This document shows, in pieces, positions 1 to 9,708 of a DNA stretch of 64,000 nt. The position numbers and the translations under genes were made by a program. Positions within the stretch are counted from its first letter, which is position 1. Each line of letters starts with the position of its first letter. Below the pieces are notes generated by a model. It did not search any database. It worked only from the letters and a program-made list of their open reading frames with translations, and was not told the DNA's origin. Where the stretch lies: the NCBI GenBank assembly GCA_033296885.1, contig MU863881.1, positions 310,001 through 374,000 on the forward strand, in the 5' to 3' direction. This DNA is from Triangularia verruculosa (lineage: Eukaryota > Ascomycota > Sordariomycetes > Sordariales > Podosporaceae).

Positions 1-558
1 TCTTGGTTTTTGCCGGAGAACTGTTGGTTTTTGGTCAGCAGGTCATTCAGTTGCAATGGAGGTGAGTGTACTCACTGCTGGCAATACATGTCTCAACCTC
101 TTGGCCCTCAGCTTTGGATCTCTCATGGAGAGAAGGTTGTCCGCCCCTGGCATGACCCGAGCTAGGATGTACCATTCCCCTTTCTTGTAGTCTGACTTCG
201 CGCTGGTGATGCGATAGATGGTTTTCATGTCGTTGACGATGACCTTGGTGGGTGCCACCCGGACGACAGGGCCATATTTCTTGGTGAGGGCGTGCATGTC
301 CTCGTAAACCTTGTAGCTCATGAACCGTCTTGTGAGCCACAAAGAGGTCCATCCTGCTAGGAAGGGGCCGGGGACATGCCGAAGTTTAGACCAGCGGTGG
401 ACTCGGTAGCCGAAGCTGATGAAGAGAAGCGCCAGCAGGAGGAAGAGGAGCGTTGAAGTTGTCAGGAGCTTGGGTAGAAGTGGGAGTGCCGGGGAGGGCA
501 AGATCAGGGAGGCCATTTTGACAGTCGATGTCAGGTAGGTAGTTTCTTGGGATAACAA
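1..558 (-). CDS. Cytochrome P450, N-terminal part (runs off window)
   Basis: Membrane-anchored heme monooxygenase; only the first ~165 residues are inside the window. Exon 1 lies at 76-516 (or from 558 if the upstream Met is used). The Met at 516 is followed at once by a hydrophobic anchor (LLFLLLALLFISFGY), then the proline-rich hinge RHVPGPFLAGW and the KYGPVVRVAP strand typical of fungal class II P450s of the pisatin-demethylase/benzoate-hydroxylase type. A 55-nt intron fits at 21-75 (GTGAGT donor, CAG acceptor). Splicing gives the helix-C region 'RLRHVLPA' joined to 'FSGKNQ', as in intact P450s; exon 2 continues beyond base 1. The heme-binding Cys region is not visible, so subfamily and substrate cannot be assigned. 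Confidence 0.85.
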
Positions 559-2604
559 GACAAAACTCTCGATCGATTGGAATAGGGCCTGTCATAGTTT
601 AAGTATCAGTAGTGGCACCAAGTTGGCTTGTACACCGACTCACATCTAACCCTCCCACTTGAGTACCACTGAGACCGGTCAACGTAGGTACGTATCGTTC
701 CGGCCACCACACCTTGCAAGTCTGGGCCCTAAGCTCAAGGGAAGCTGCTTCCTCTATCCCCAACGGCATGCTTTCTTAGGTAGGGAAGTGGCCTGGCCAC
801 GGCGGGGTTGCCCACACTCGCCGTCTGTGGCGCCATGTTTGTCTGGCGGAATTGTGTACGATACGCGAGTGCCTAACTGAATCCGGATGTCGATAACTGT
901 GTGAGGGTGTGCTGGGGTGGGCAGTGATTCGAAATAAGCCTGTGTGCTATTGATCCCATGCTTAGGTTCTTCCATGTCGTCGCAAGCACATCCGCAGTTG
1001 TGTCCTACCGCGATATGCGCCGCTCAGACCGGCGCGGGAAGTCACTGAATGCCGATGCTAGCCCCGATTTCCGAGTGTAGGTATTGCTTGCTCTCGTGTG
1101 ATGCTGTGCCGGAGTTTGGGGGCTACCGACTTTCCCCTCCTCGCCTACCCCCACACCACCCAACTTCTAGAAATCCTGAAGGAAGTGAAAGGGCGGCACG
1201 CGAGCGAGCAGGAAGATGCGGTGTGGTGTGACAAACATTTGCCCTCAGCCCTACGGGGCTCGCCGTAAGCCACACGGGGATTTTCTTCTGGGCTTATTCT
1301 GCTGGTCTCACATCTTCCACAAGCGGCACAGACTCCCAACTCTGCCGGATCCAAGGTCGCCCTCTGCATCTGCTCCCCTCCCATGACCTCGACTCTGGCA
1401 CTCCCTTGCTTCAACACAGTGCAGAATTCCAGGTTCTCTCCGTGTGATGCACAACTGTCAAATCGGTGAGGTACAGGGCTTGCATATTGTACAGTCATCG
1501 CTGAACACCTCGAGGCACACGTACCTGCATCACCCAAAATCAGGTACAGTCAGACTGGTCAACTATTCCCGTCATACCGGTCTTGGATTGCCCTCGCGGA
1601 TAAACCGTTCCCTCGGTCACTGGTGTGGTTACACAGGCCCTTGTCATCACCAACATCCAACGCTGTCCGGACCCCAATGGTCACAGTGATGCATCTGCTG
1701 CCTAGGTAGGTTACGAGCATGATCATGTGAGCTGTGATGACTGTCGCGCCGCAACCAAGCCACAGTGTTCTGGTTCCTTAGCTTTGGATGGATATTTCGA
1801 ATGATGCGGTACATGTAAATTAATTATGCTTTGGATTCCTCCTTTTCTGCCATTTATTCTATTGTTGAAGATGGTCTTTGAGATAATGAAGGGTTATTGC
1901 CATATTTTCATCAAAGATTCTAGTCCCAGCATGGGCATTTTGGAATAATTACTGCAGAAGCTTGGATACAGCTTCGCGAAAGGGTCTAGGTAGAGCGCGT
2001 GAGGTCCTTATTTAAATATGATATTGGTAGTTCCAGAAACATTATGTCTTTGCATGACTCTTGGGTAAACACAATCACGACTTGAACAAGCTGCTCTGAA
2101 TCTCATTTACGACTTTTTCACAGCAATGTCTACCCCATGGCAAGCTGGTTATAGCTAGGTATTCATCTTGCTTGAGGCCAAAGCAGGTAATACTTCATGA
2201 TCTTAAATTACATGCTTCCTCGGCCTGAACAGCAAGACGGAAGGAGCGTTGAACCCTGGAATCCGGCTTTGCTCCAGCTCCAGATTATTCACCCACCGGA
2301 GCAATATCTCGCCCCATCAAGATCTCCCTTCAAGATCACAAATCTTTTATTCCACAATATGAAGATGAAATTCATCCCAACATGATTAAAGGATATTACT
2401 GTAGACGTTGTTGTTAAGATCAAGGTAGAGATTTACATGAAGGTGAAGACGAAAACAATCCCAGAACAGCCCTTGGAGGGCCTAGGAGAGTTGGATATCG
2501 ATTCACTTCAGGTCAGAATTGTACCAACTGATGGGTTCTTTCCTTCTGAGAGGATAAGTGAGCTTTATCGCCCCACTGGGTGCCCAGGACTGTGGCCAAT
2601 AGGG
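559..2604. other. Intergenic region upstream of the P450
   Basis: About 2 kb without a convincing gene. Short open frames on both strands lack recognisable domains, signal peptides or sensible splice structure. It presumably holds the P450 promoter on the left; the right part (1.8-2.5 kb) turns AT-rich. Confidence 0.5.
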
Positions 2605-3249
2605 CTAAGGGCTCTGCACAATAGCCAGTGACCGTGATTGCCTTGTGTTGTTTATATTTTGAGTATCTTCGTCGTCGAACCCCGCTGCCTTTTTCTTTCC
2701 CTTTTTCCAACGATTTCGCCCGCGACTTTGCGTCCTCTCGCCCTCCGCCGCTCTCGTCTTCTCGCCCTCCGCCGCTCTCGTCTTCTCGCCCTCCGCCGCC
2801 CTCATCCTCTCGCGTTTTCTCGTGGCCTCGGCCTTCTTTTCTTCGTCCTCTCTCGCCTGGTCTGGCTTGCGCCGTCGTTTTCGCCGTAAGTTGATATCTT
2901 TTTCGAATTTCTCTTCTCTTTCTCCCAAGAAGGCTGTATTTTCACGACTAGGTCGTGTTCTACAGCATGATTGTGGCCCTCCTACCATCCCTCGTCTTGC
3001 TACAAACAGTTCCCATATCCTCTCAGCATTTTCCTGTGCATTGGGATCATCCCTGCGACTTTGAGTCGCTCTTGGGTTCCCTAATGTTGTGTTCTCATGC
3101 CTTGATCTCGTCTGGTCGAGCAAGACTACGACTTCTGACAGATCCAAGTTGTGAGAGGATGATATTAGAGAGACTTCGCTTTTTCTTTCATCCTTCCCTC
3201 GTCTCTTCATAGCCGTTTTGCATTTGGCACAGAAGTTCCTTATCTTCAC
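2605..3249 (-). CDS. Hypothetical charged, repeat-containing protein
   Basis: Open frame of 214 codons. It begins with a Cys-x-x-Cys pair (FCAKCK) and a basic stretch. It ends in a Lys/Arg/Glu-rich region with three near-identical octapeptides (RAAEGEKT-like) encoded by a 24-bp tandem repeat. I do not recognise the family. The low complexity of the C-terminal half and the lack of a syntenic partner make this a weak call; it could be a fragment of a lineage-specific or transposon-linked gene, or chance. Confidence 0.25.
   Translation of the reverse strand: MKIRNFCAKCKTAMKRRGKDERKSEVSLISSSHNLDLSEVVVLLDQTRSRHENTTLGNPRATQSRRDDPNAQENAERIWELFVARRGMVGGPQSCCRTRPSRENTAFLGEREEKFEKDINLRRKRRRKPDQAREDEEKKAEATRKRERMRAAEGEKTRAAEGEKTRAAEGERTQSRGRNRWKKGKKKAAGFDDEDTQNINNTRQSRSLAIVQSP
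2737..2808. repeat. 24-bp tandem repeat, three copies
   Basis: Three head-to-tail 24-bp units rich in CTCGCCCTCCGCCG. The first two are identical and the third has a few substitutions. The period is a multiple of three and keeps the minus-strand reading frame open. Confidence 0.85.
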
Positions 3250-4313
3250 GAGTGTGAATGGATAAGGTAATGATCACTAGATCCCTCGACGACCTTCATT
3301 TTCACAACATAACAACATCTCCCCCTCGTCATACAAACTCCCTACCTACCTATCCATCCAGATACTGGGATCAATCAGAAACAAGCGAACAAAAGTTTGT
3401 CTAGCTTGATTTGTTCACCATGGTTTTGTCTCTTGGCAACCTAGAGGATTCTTGGCATCTTCTTCATCAATACTTCCATCAGGATACCACAACAGACAAG
3501 ATGATATTATGTCTATCAGCTTTGGCTTCTTAAGATTTTTCACAAGGAATATTTGGTCTTTTTATCAGTACTTTTGCACAAACCTCTTATCCATCATTAT
3601 TTCCACTAAAGTCTTACATAAACAAACCAATATATCGTTTTCATTAGCGGCACTGCACAGAGATGTCATGTAAGGTGACATGACTGTTTCTTCTCAAATA
3701 TTCCTTTACAGTCTCTTTATCTTAAGTGTCTATACATCTAAGACTACAGAAGCCTGCTTAACAATGTTTTAGATCGGTGTCTTATCAGCATTTTCATACA
3801 AATTATCTATCATTTTCCAATAACAATTTACATTAGCAGCGTTTCCTCACAAGTGTGATTTTGTGGACAGACGCTTATAAAGCGTTTCCTCGCAAGTGTG
3901 ATGTCGTCGGAAAACGCTTCTGGGCTACTCAGCAGCGTCTCCTCACAAGTGTCTTCATCGTGAGAAAACGGTTTTAGATGACTTAGTAGCGTTTCCTCAT
4001 AAATATCTCTATCGTTAGAAAACGCTGCTAAGTTATTTAGCAGCGTTTTAAAACGACTATCTAAACATCCGAGCTACATCTCTCCTTTTATATTTTTTTC
4101 TTTCTTTTACTACCTCATATCCCCTATTTACATTCTCACTTTATGCCCTTTATACAGCATTTTTATACCTTTATATATTTTATACACAGCTCTTTTATAA
4201 CTTTATGCACCTCCTAGTTATTTATACACTTACATCTTATCCCTTTTATGCATTTTGTGTACCTTATATATCTTATATATCCCATAAATAGTATGCTAAC
4301 AGACTTTTCTCAG
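3250..4313. other. AT-rich intergenic region
   Basis: No gene seen. The stretch is clearly AT-richer than its surroundings, with many TATATTTTATA-type runs at 4,090-4,310. It carries the hairpin repeat block at 3838-4055. The TATA-like runs just upstream of 4314 may belong to the promoter of the coiled-coil gene. Confidence 0.5.
3838..4055. repeat. ~54-bp hairpin-forming tandem repeat, four units plus a partial
   Basis: Units start with AGCGTTT or AGCGTCT at 3838, 3881, 3934, 3988 and 4042 (spacing 43, 53, 54, 54). Within a unit, the left arm (AGCGTTTCCTCAC) is complementary to the right arm (GTGAGAAAACGCT-like), so each unit can fold as a stem of about 10-13 bp around a short loop. Copies have diverged but the arms stay complementary. 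Function unknown. Confidence 0.75.
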
Positions 4314-6773
4314 ATGCCTCTTCAATTTACCAACTTGGAGGAGGAGGAGCCTCCTCACAACCCTCCCGCCACCCCCCCGACCCTCACAACGGGCAGTTCG
4401 CCGCCCTTCCACGTACCGGACACGCCCACCCCCGCCACAGGCGTCCCTCCCCCTGCCCCTCTTCCCGCTGGTTTTTTCCCTCCTCCCCACCCCACTAGTG
4501 GTCTCCCTGGTCTCTCTGCCGGCCCCTCTGCTGGTTCTTCCGCTGGTCCCTCTGCCGGTTCTCTCTCTCTCTCCCCCGCCGGCACCCCTCAAATCGGCCT
4601 GGAAATGCTCAGAAATGAGCATATGCTGTTGAAATCGAAGATCGACGGCACCAAAGACTGGGCGGGATACGTACACGTATCCCATAGCGATATAAATAGG
4701 TATGTTGAGCTCAACGGCATCATCAATGCCGCCACCACCACCCACACCACCACTCCCTCCCACCCCTCGACCTCCCACCTCACTGCCTCCCTCGACGCCG
4801 AGAAGAAGAAGCTTGCCGATCTGGCAGCATCTCTCCGTCGCAAAGAAGAGAAGATCCTGGCGTTGGAGAAGGAGAAAGGCCCTCTCGAGCAGCAGTTGGC
4901 CGAGGCTAAGGCCTCTCTTGAAAGCGTCCTGGAGTCTCTGGAGAAGAAGAAAGAGGAGTTTGTTGCCCTCCACCCCCGCGAGGCCGACCTCGACAGACGA
5001 GAGATCGAGCTCGATGAGAAGAACGCCGCCCTGGACGAGCGTGAAGACCTCCTCAAAGCAGGAGAAGATGGCCTCGAAGCCCAGGAAGAAGAGAACATGG
5101 CCTACGCCGGTAGGCTTATGGAGAAGATGAAGGTCGCCGAAGCTGCCATTGAGAAGGAAAAGGAGCTCGACGTTGAGAAAGCTGCTCTTCAGCAGCAGAA
5201 AGAAGCTCTTGAACAGCAGAAAGAAGCTGTTCAACAGGAGAAAGGAGCCGTTCAACGGCAGAAAGAAGAGCTGGGAAAGAAGGAGATTCTGTTGAAGCGG
5301 GTCGACCAGGCCCTCCAAACAAAGGATAAGCGTCTCGCAGGTAAAGAGACCGAGTTGAAGGATCGGGAAGAAGTACTTTCGGAAAAGGAAGCGAGAGCAT
5401 TTCAAGAGGCCGAGGATGTCGAAAGGATGAAAGCCTTCATGACTGCGACGACGGCTGGGCAACAAGCCCAGTTTCAGGAATTCGAGAAGAAGAGGGCTGC
5501 ATTTATGCGCCAGATTAGCTACCAGACTCTGCCAGCCCAACCCAGTACCCAGCAGTCTCTCCTCGTCCCCTCCCCCCGCCAGCCAGTTCTCCAACTCCAA
5601 CCACCCCGACCACCACAGGCTGCCTTGATACAACCACCCCATCATCAGGCACCCTCCCTCCCCTACCAAGCCCGCCAGATCCAACCGGACACCAGCCAGA
5701 GAGTTGTCCTAGGATACCAATTCGGGTGGGACGCCGCCCTACCAGTAGGAGTCGAACAGGGCCGCAGAAAAGCCACTGCCGAGACCACCAAGCTCCATGT
5801 GGAGAATCTCCGGAAGGTCATCTTCAAAATCCGCGAGCTGATGGACAGGCACAAGCAGTACATGGCCGGCGCCATCAAAGTCGACCTCAATGCTCTGCAG
5901 AAAGAAATCGGAGCCCGCATGGATACAGAGAGAGAGCTTGAGGAGGAGATGGAGATGACCTTCGACGAGAAGATGGACGCCACCATGCAGAAAGAAGGTA
6001 ACCCGACCTGGGAATACATCCGCCGAATGGGCATCAAACTCGACTGCCCCATATACTTCTACTTCCCGGCCAACCCCGACGACGGAGCCGCCACGGCGGG
6101 CATCATCAAGCCTGCGCCCCCTGCCACCACCCCCGAGTCCCTGGGCCTGTCCCAGGTCGTCATTGTTCGCGGCGGCCCCAACTTCTCCCCGGGCCAACCA
6201 CCCCTCTCCCGGGCTTCAACCCCCGCCCCTGGGCCAGACGCGCCCATCATCCAGATCACCACCCCCGGCGGCACCAACCAGAGCCCTCGCACCGCCGAGG
6301 CCGCCCGTCGCGGAGGTGGCGGTGGTGGGAGGTTGACAGCCTCCCCCGAGCCCAGCCTCCTCCAAGTTCCCCCGAGGAACTACAAGAGAAAGGAGCGGGA
6401 GAGGTCAAACTCTCCTGCTCCTGGTGCCGCCGCCGACGCCGGTGAGCCGGCCCGGAAGAGACTTCGGTCTCACTCCCCGTCGCCTGCGGTGGTGCCTGCG
6501 CCGCTCCGTCTCCTCGCCCCGGCCCAGCCGGCGGTGGTTCAACTTTTGGCTTCGGCCAACCCCGGCACCACGGCGGCTTCGGCCGTTTATACCTCGTCGT
6601 CGTTTGCCCCGGTCCTGGCCCCTGCTGCCCCCCTGGCTTCGGCCAGTCAAGGAAATCCTTCTGCGGAAGGTCACCCCTCGCAAGAGGCGGTGGATAATCG
6701 AGAGATGGTGGAGGAGGAGGAGGATGAGACGGTGATGTCTCTGGGTGTTTGGGGCTGCGGGAAGTCTGCCTAA
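4314..6773 (+). CDS. Long coiled-coil protein with proline-rich ends, uncharacterised
   Basis: A single open frame; starting at the Met of MPLQFTNLEEEEPP gives 819 residues, because the in-frame Met codons further upstream lie in AT-rich leader. The N-terminal ~110 residues are Pro/Gly/Ser-rich (GPSAGSSAGPSAGS). A strongly charged heptad-rich coiled coil follows (roughly residues 150-410; LEQQKEAVQQEKGAVQ-like). Then come a glutamine/proline linker and a compact segment around residues 475-600 (LGYQFGWDAALPVGVEQ to LDCPIYFYFPANPDD). The tail is disordered and basic-serine-rich with possible nuclear localisation signals (KRKERER; RKRLRSHSPSP). I do not recognise the family. It may be a nuclear structural or lineage-specific protein; the AT-rich setting fits accessory DNA. 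Confidence 0.65.
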   Translation: MPLQFTNLEEEEPPHNPPATPPTLTTGSSPPFHVPDTPTPATGVPPPAPLPAGFFPPPHPTSGLPGLSAGPSAGSSAGPSAGSLSLSPAGTPQIGLEMLRNEHMLLKSKIDGTKDWAGYVHVSHSDINRYVELNGIINAATTTHTTTPSHPSTSHLTASLDAEKKKLADLAASLRRKEEKILALEKEKGPLEQQLAEAKASLESVLESLEKKKEEFVALHPREADLDRREIELDEKNAALDEREDLLKAGEDGLEAQEEENMAYAGRLMEKMKVAEAAIEKEKELDVEKAALQQQKEALEQQKEAVQQEKGAVQRQKEELGKKEILLKRVDQALQTKDKRLAGKETELKDREEVLSEKEARAFQEAEDVERMKAFMTATTAGQQAQFQEFEKKRAAFMRQISYQTLPAQPSTQQSLLVPSPRQPVLQLQPPRPPQAALIQPPHHQAPSLPYQARQIQPDTSQRVVLGYQFGWDAALPVGVEQGRRKATAETTKLHVENLRKVIFKIRELMDRHKQYMAGAIKVDLNALQKEIGARMDTERELEEEMEMTFDEKMDATMQKEGNPTWEYIRRMGIKLDCPIYFYFPANPDDGAATAGIIKPAPPATTPESLGLSQVVIVRGGPNFSPGQPPLSRASTPAPGPDAPIIQITTPGGTNQSPRTAEAARRGGGGGGRLTASPEPSLLQVPPRNYKRKERERSNSPAPGAAADAGEPARKRLRSHSPSPAVVPAPLRLLAPAQPAVVQLLASANPGTTAASAVYTSSSFAPVLAPAAPLASASQGNPSAEGHPSQEAVDNREMVEEEEDETVMSLGVWGCGKSA

Positions 6774-7815
6774 AGATAGGCATCTGTTTTTGTTGTGCTT
6801 TGTTTTTTTTGCTTTTGGAATTGGGAAAAGGGGGGGGAAAGGGGGAAGTTTTTTTCTTTTTTTTTTTTTTATCATATTCGTTCGCATACGCCAACAGTGG
6901 GTTTGCTGGCGCCGGTTGTGTTTTCGTGGGCTGGCGCTGCTGGGAGGTTTGTGGGCGTTTGGGAACGAGAAAATGAAAAAAAATGTATATTAGTTTGTAA
7001 TAACAATTGCTGTGTATTATATATATATCTTGTGTGTTTGTGGCTGTGATATAATGTTTCTGTCGTGTCTTGTTGGTGACTGAGTTTCTGTTCTTCTAAG
7101 ACTGACGTGATATGAGACAGAGTCACAAGGGGTCATTAAGTTTGGAGGTGGGAGAACAAAGTGTCTAAACGGTGTCAATGGGTGAACCTGCCACAAAAGT
7201 ATACAGATGAGTGTCAAAGGTGGAATCAATGACTTGTTTGGATGTGCAGCATACGGCAAAGTGTGGCTGATGCTTCCTTTGAAAACTCCGTCAAGTAATA
7301 CCACAAGTGACTACTCAAATGACTATTAATGTGGCTGAGAGACAGACGCTTGGTAGCGCAAGACTGTTGGTTAGGTAGACAGCTGGATCTTTGTTGAGGA
7401 TCAGCAAGTGTTGTCATTAGTTGAGACAACAAGTCGGGTATGGTACCTTCCAGGTTGGTTGGTAAGTAGTGATAGTATACCTATTACGGCTAACAAAGAA
7501 ACAAAATCCTGTGGTGCAGATATTATAAGCAAGCTCGGATCAACAGGAGAAAGGGCGATATAAACATCAGGGCACAAGAATGGGACAAGTGGTAGGTATA
7601 TCATGTCAAAGACCGTTCTTTTATCACTACTCGCTACCTAGACATCCAAAGCCTCCCAGGGGTATTCTGAAACCGGAAACCATGAACTATTATGCTACCC
7701 AAGACACATTCAGTATTACAATGCATCCATACCCTTCAGTCAATGTGCAGTGCCAAAAGCTTTTCGGCCCACACTCTCCAAGAACAAACCACGAAACGCC
7801 TATGTTTAATCCCAT
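6774..7815. other. Intergenic region between convergent genes
   Basis: Starts with homopolymer runs (G and T tracts at 6828-6870), then (TA)n around 7018-7028, as expected of a 3' untranslated region. No supported gene. Confidence 0.5.
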
Positions 7816-9708
7816 TTAACCAGAGTAGCCCCAGCGAGGAGCGTTGATGATGATGCCCATGAGGCAGCCAGAGAGGATACCGGCGACGGGGAGGGTGATG
7901 AACCAGCCGCAGTAGATCCAGCCGACCATGCGCCAGTTGACGGTGCGCCAAGTTCCAGAGCAGAGACCAACACCGACGGTGGCACCAGTGATGCACTGGG
8001 TGGTGGAAACGGGGAGCTTCAAGCGAGTGGCAATGATGATGGTGATGGCAGAGCCAAGTTCCATGGAGAAACCACGGGAAGGAGACTGGAGGGTGAGGCG
8101 GTTGCCCAAGTTCCTCATGATGTTGTAACCGTATGTCCAGATACCGATAACCAAGAGCGCGGCGCCGTAGCAGAGAATCCAGACGGGAACCTCAGACTTG
8201 CCAGACGCGGGAAGGGAACCGTTGTTCCAGATCTCAAAGACGGTGGCGTAAGGACCGATGGCGTTGGCGATATCGTTGGCGCCGTGAGTGAAGGAAGCGG
8301 TGGCGGCAGTCATGACTTGGAGGAAGCTATACATGTACTCGGCCTTGTTGTCATAGCGAGGGGCATGCGCGTGGATCTCCTCGACGTCACCAGCAAGAGC
8401 GCTCTTCTGGCCGGCAAGGTTGACGACATCCTGATCAACACCATTAAGGACAGCGTACTTGATCGCCCACCAGATGACGGGTCCAGTGTACCACTTTCCT
8501 TCGGGTCTGGGGCCGAGGAGCTTCTTGTGAGGCCTGCGGAAGTCGGAGGGCTTCTTGCGGCGGACAGGGGCGGCGGCGGCATCGGCGGAGGCGCCATCGG
8601 TAGAGTCAGCGTTGACGGCGGTCTTCTCGGTGATACCGGCAGCACTAATCTCGACATCACCACGCTGGGCGGCCTTGCTAGCGGCGAGCTCGTCCTTGGG
8701 GTTCAAGTCGGAAACAGGCTCATCCTCATACTCATCGTCGGGGTTCTCGGGGACGGGGCCGCGGCGGAGGAGGAGGAGACCAATAGGAATGTGATACCAG
8801 CGGAGCTGCCAGTCGTCGAGCATGACAACGCGATAGAGCCAGGGCATCAGAGTGACGGACACGAGGAGGGAAAAAGCGATACCAACAGCGACGATGACAC
8901 CAGGAAGCTGAGAATCAGTGAGTTTGACCTCATAGTTACCACCCTTCCAGAGGAGCAACATGGTGAGGAGCGAGGCGGCAAGGCCGAAGTAGACAGGTAC
9001 GTAGAGGAAGGCCTTCCAGACGGGGTTCTTGCGAAGCATGACGCCGTACTTGGTGATCAAGAAGATGATGGAGGCGAAGACAGCGGAGAGACCGGGGGCA
9101 ATGATCCAGGCGAGGAAGACCTGAACGACACCAGAGTTGATGGCACCAGTACCGGGACCCTTGCCAACCCATTGGATACCTAGAGATCACCGTGTTAGCG
9201 TCATGTCCAAGGTGCCGAGAATGTGGTCAGCCTTACCATCGGCGCCGACAGCGGCAACACCCATGCCGATGACACCACCCATGATGGAATGGGTGGTGGA
9301 GACGGGAAGACCAATCTTGGTAGCCATGGTGAGATAGATGGACGACGCGGTGACAGCGCACACCATGCCAAGCATGAGAAGAGCGGGATCGTCCTTGAAG
9401 AGAGAGGTGTCGACGACCTTGGTGCGAATGGTGTCGGCGACGCGAGCACCAACACCGACGGAGCCAGCGAACTCCATGACGGAGGCGAGGACCATGGCCT
9501 GGAGGTAGGTCACGGATTGCGAGGCCACCGAGGTGGCCCAGGAGTTGGCCACATCGTTGGCACCTGGAGAAGAGAGCCGGTTAGAAAGAAGCTGGTGACG
9601 GAACATCAAGCGGCGGTGGTGTGTTCACTCACCAATGTTCCAGGCGTCGAGGCCTGCGAAGATGGTGCCAAGGGCAAAGAGATAGTCGTATTGATGCAGG
9701 ACCACCAT
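7816..9708 (-). CDS. pho-4: Na+/phosphate symporter, PHO-4/PHO89 (PiT) family
   Basis: High-affinity plasma-membrane phosphate uptake driven by sodium. Three exons fit: 9633-9708, 9237-9563 and 7816-9179, with introns of 69 and 57 nt (GTGAGT and GTAAGG donors) that keep phase. The product is 588 aa, the usual length for the fungal family. Both halves carry the PiT signature: GANDVANSWATSVAS near the N-terminus and GANDIANAIGPYATV in the second half. Each is followed by the 'LPVSTT' loop of the repeat (KIGLPVSTTHS; KLPVSTTQC). About twelve hydrophobic segments flank a long central hydrophilic loop rich in Asp/Glu/Pro and ending in a basic stretch. In Neurospora the orthologue is induced by phosphate starvation through NUC-1, and a CACGTG site lies about 195 bp upstream of this start. 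Confidence 0.96.

Noticed and set aside
3838..4055. CRISPR-like array
   Set aside because: Host is fungal and the intervening parts are homologous to each other, so there are no distinct spacers.
4296..5684. 462-codon minus-strand open frame
   Set aside because: Mirror image of the coiled-coil gene caused by its codon bias.
8284..9183. 299-codon plus-strand open frame
   Set aside because: Antisense shadow of the phosphate symporter exon.
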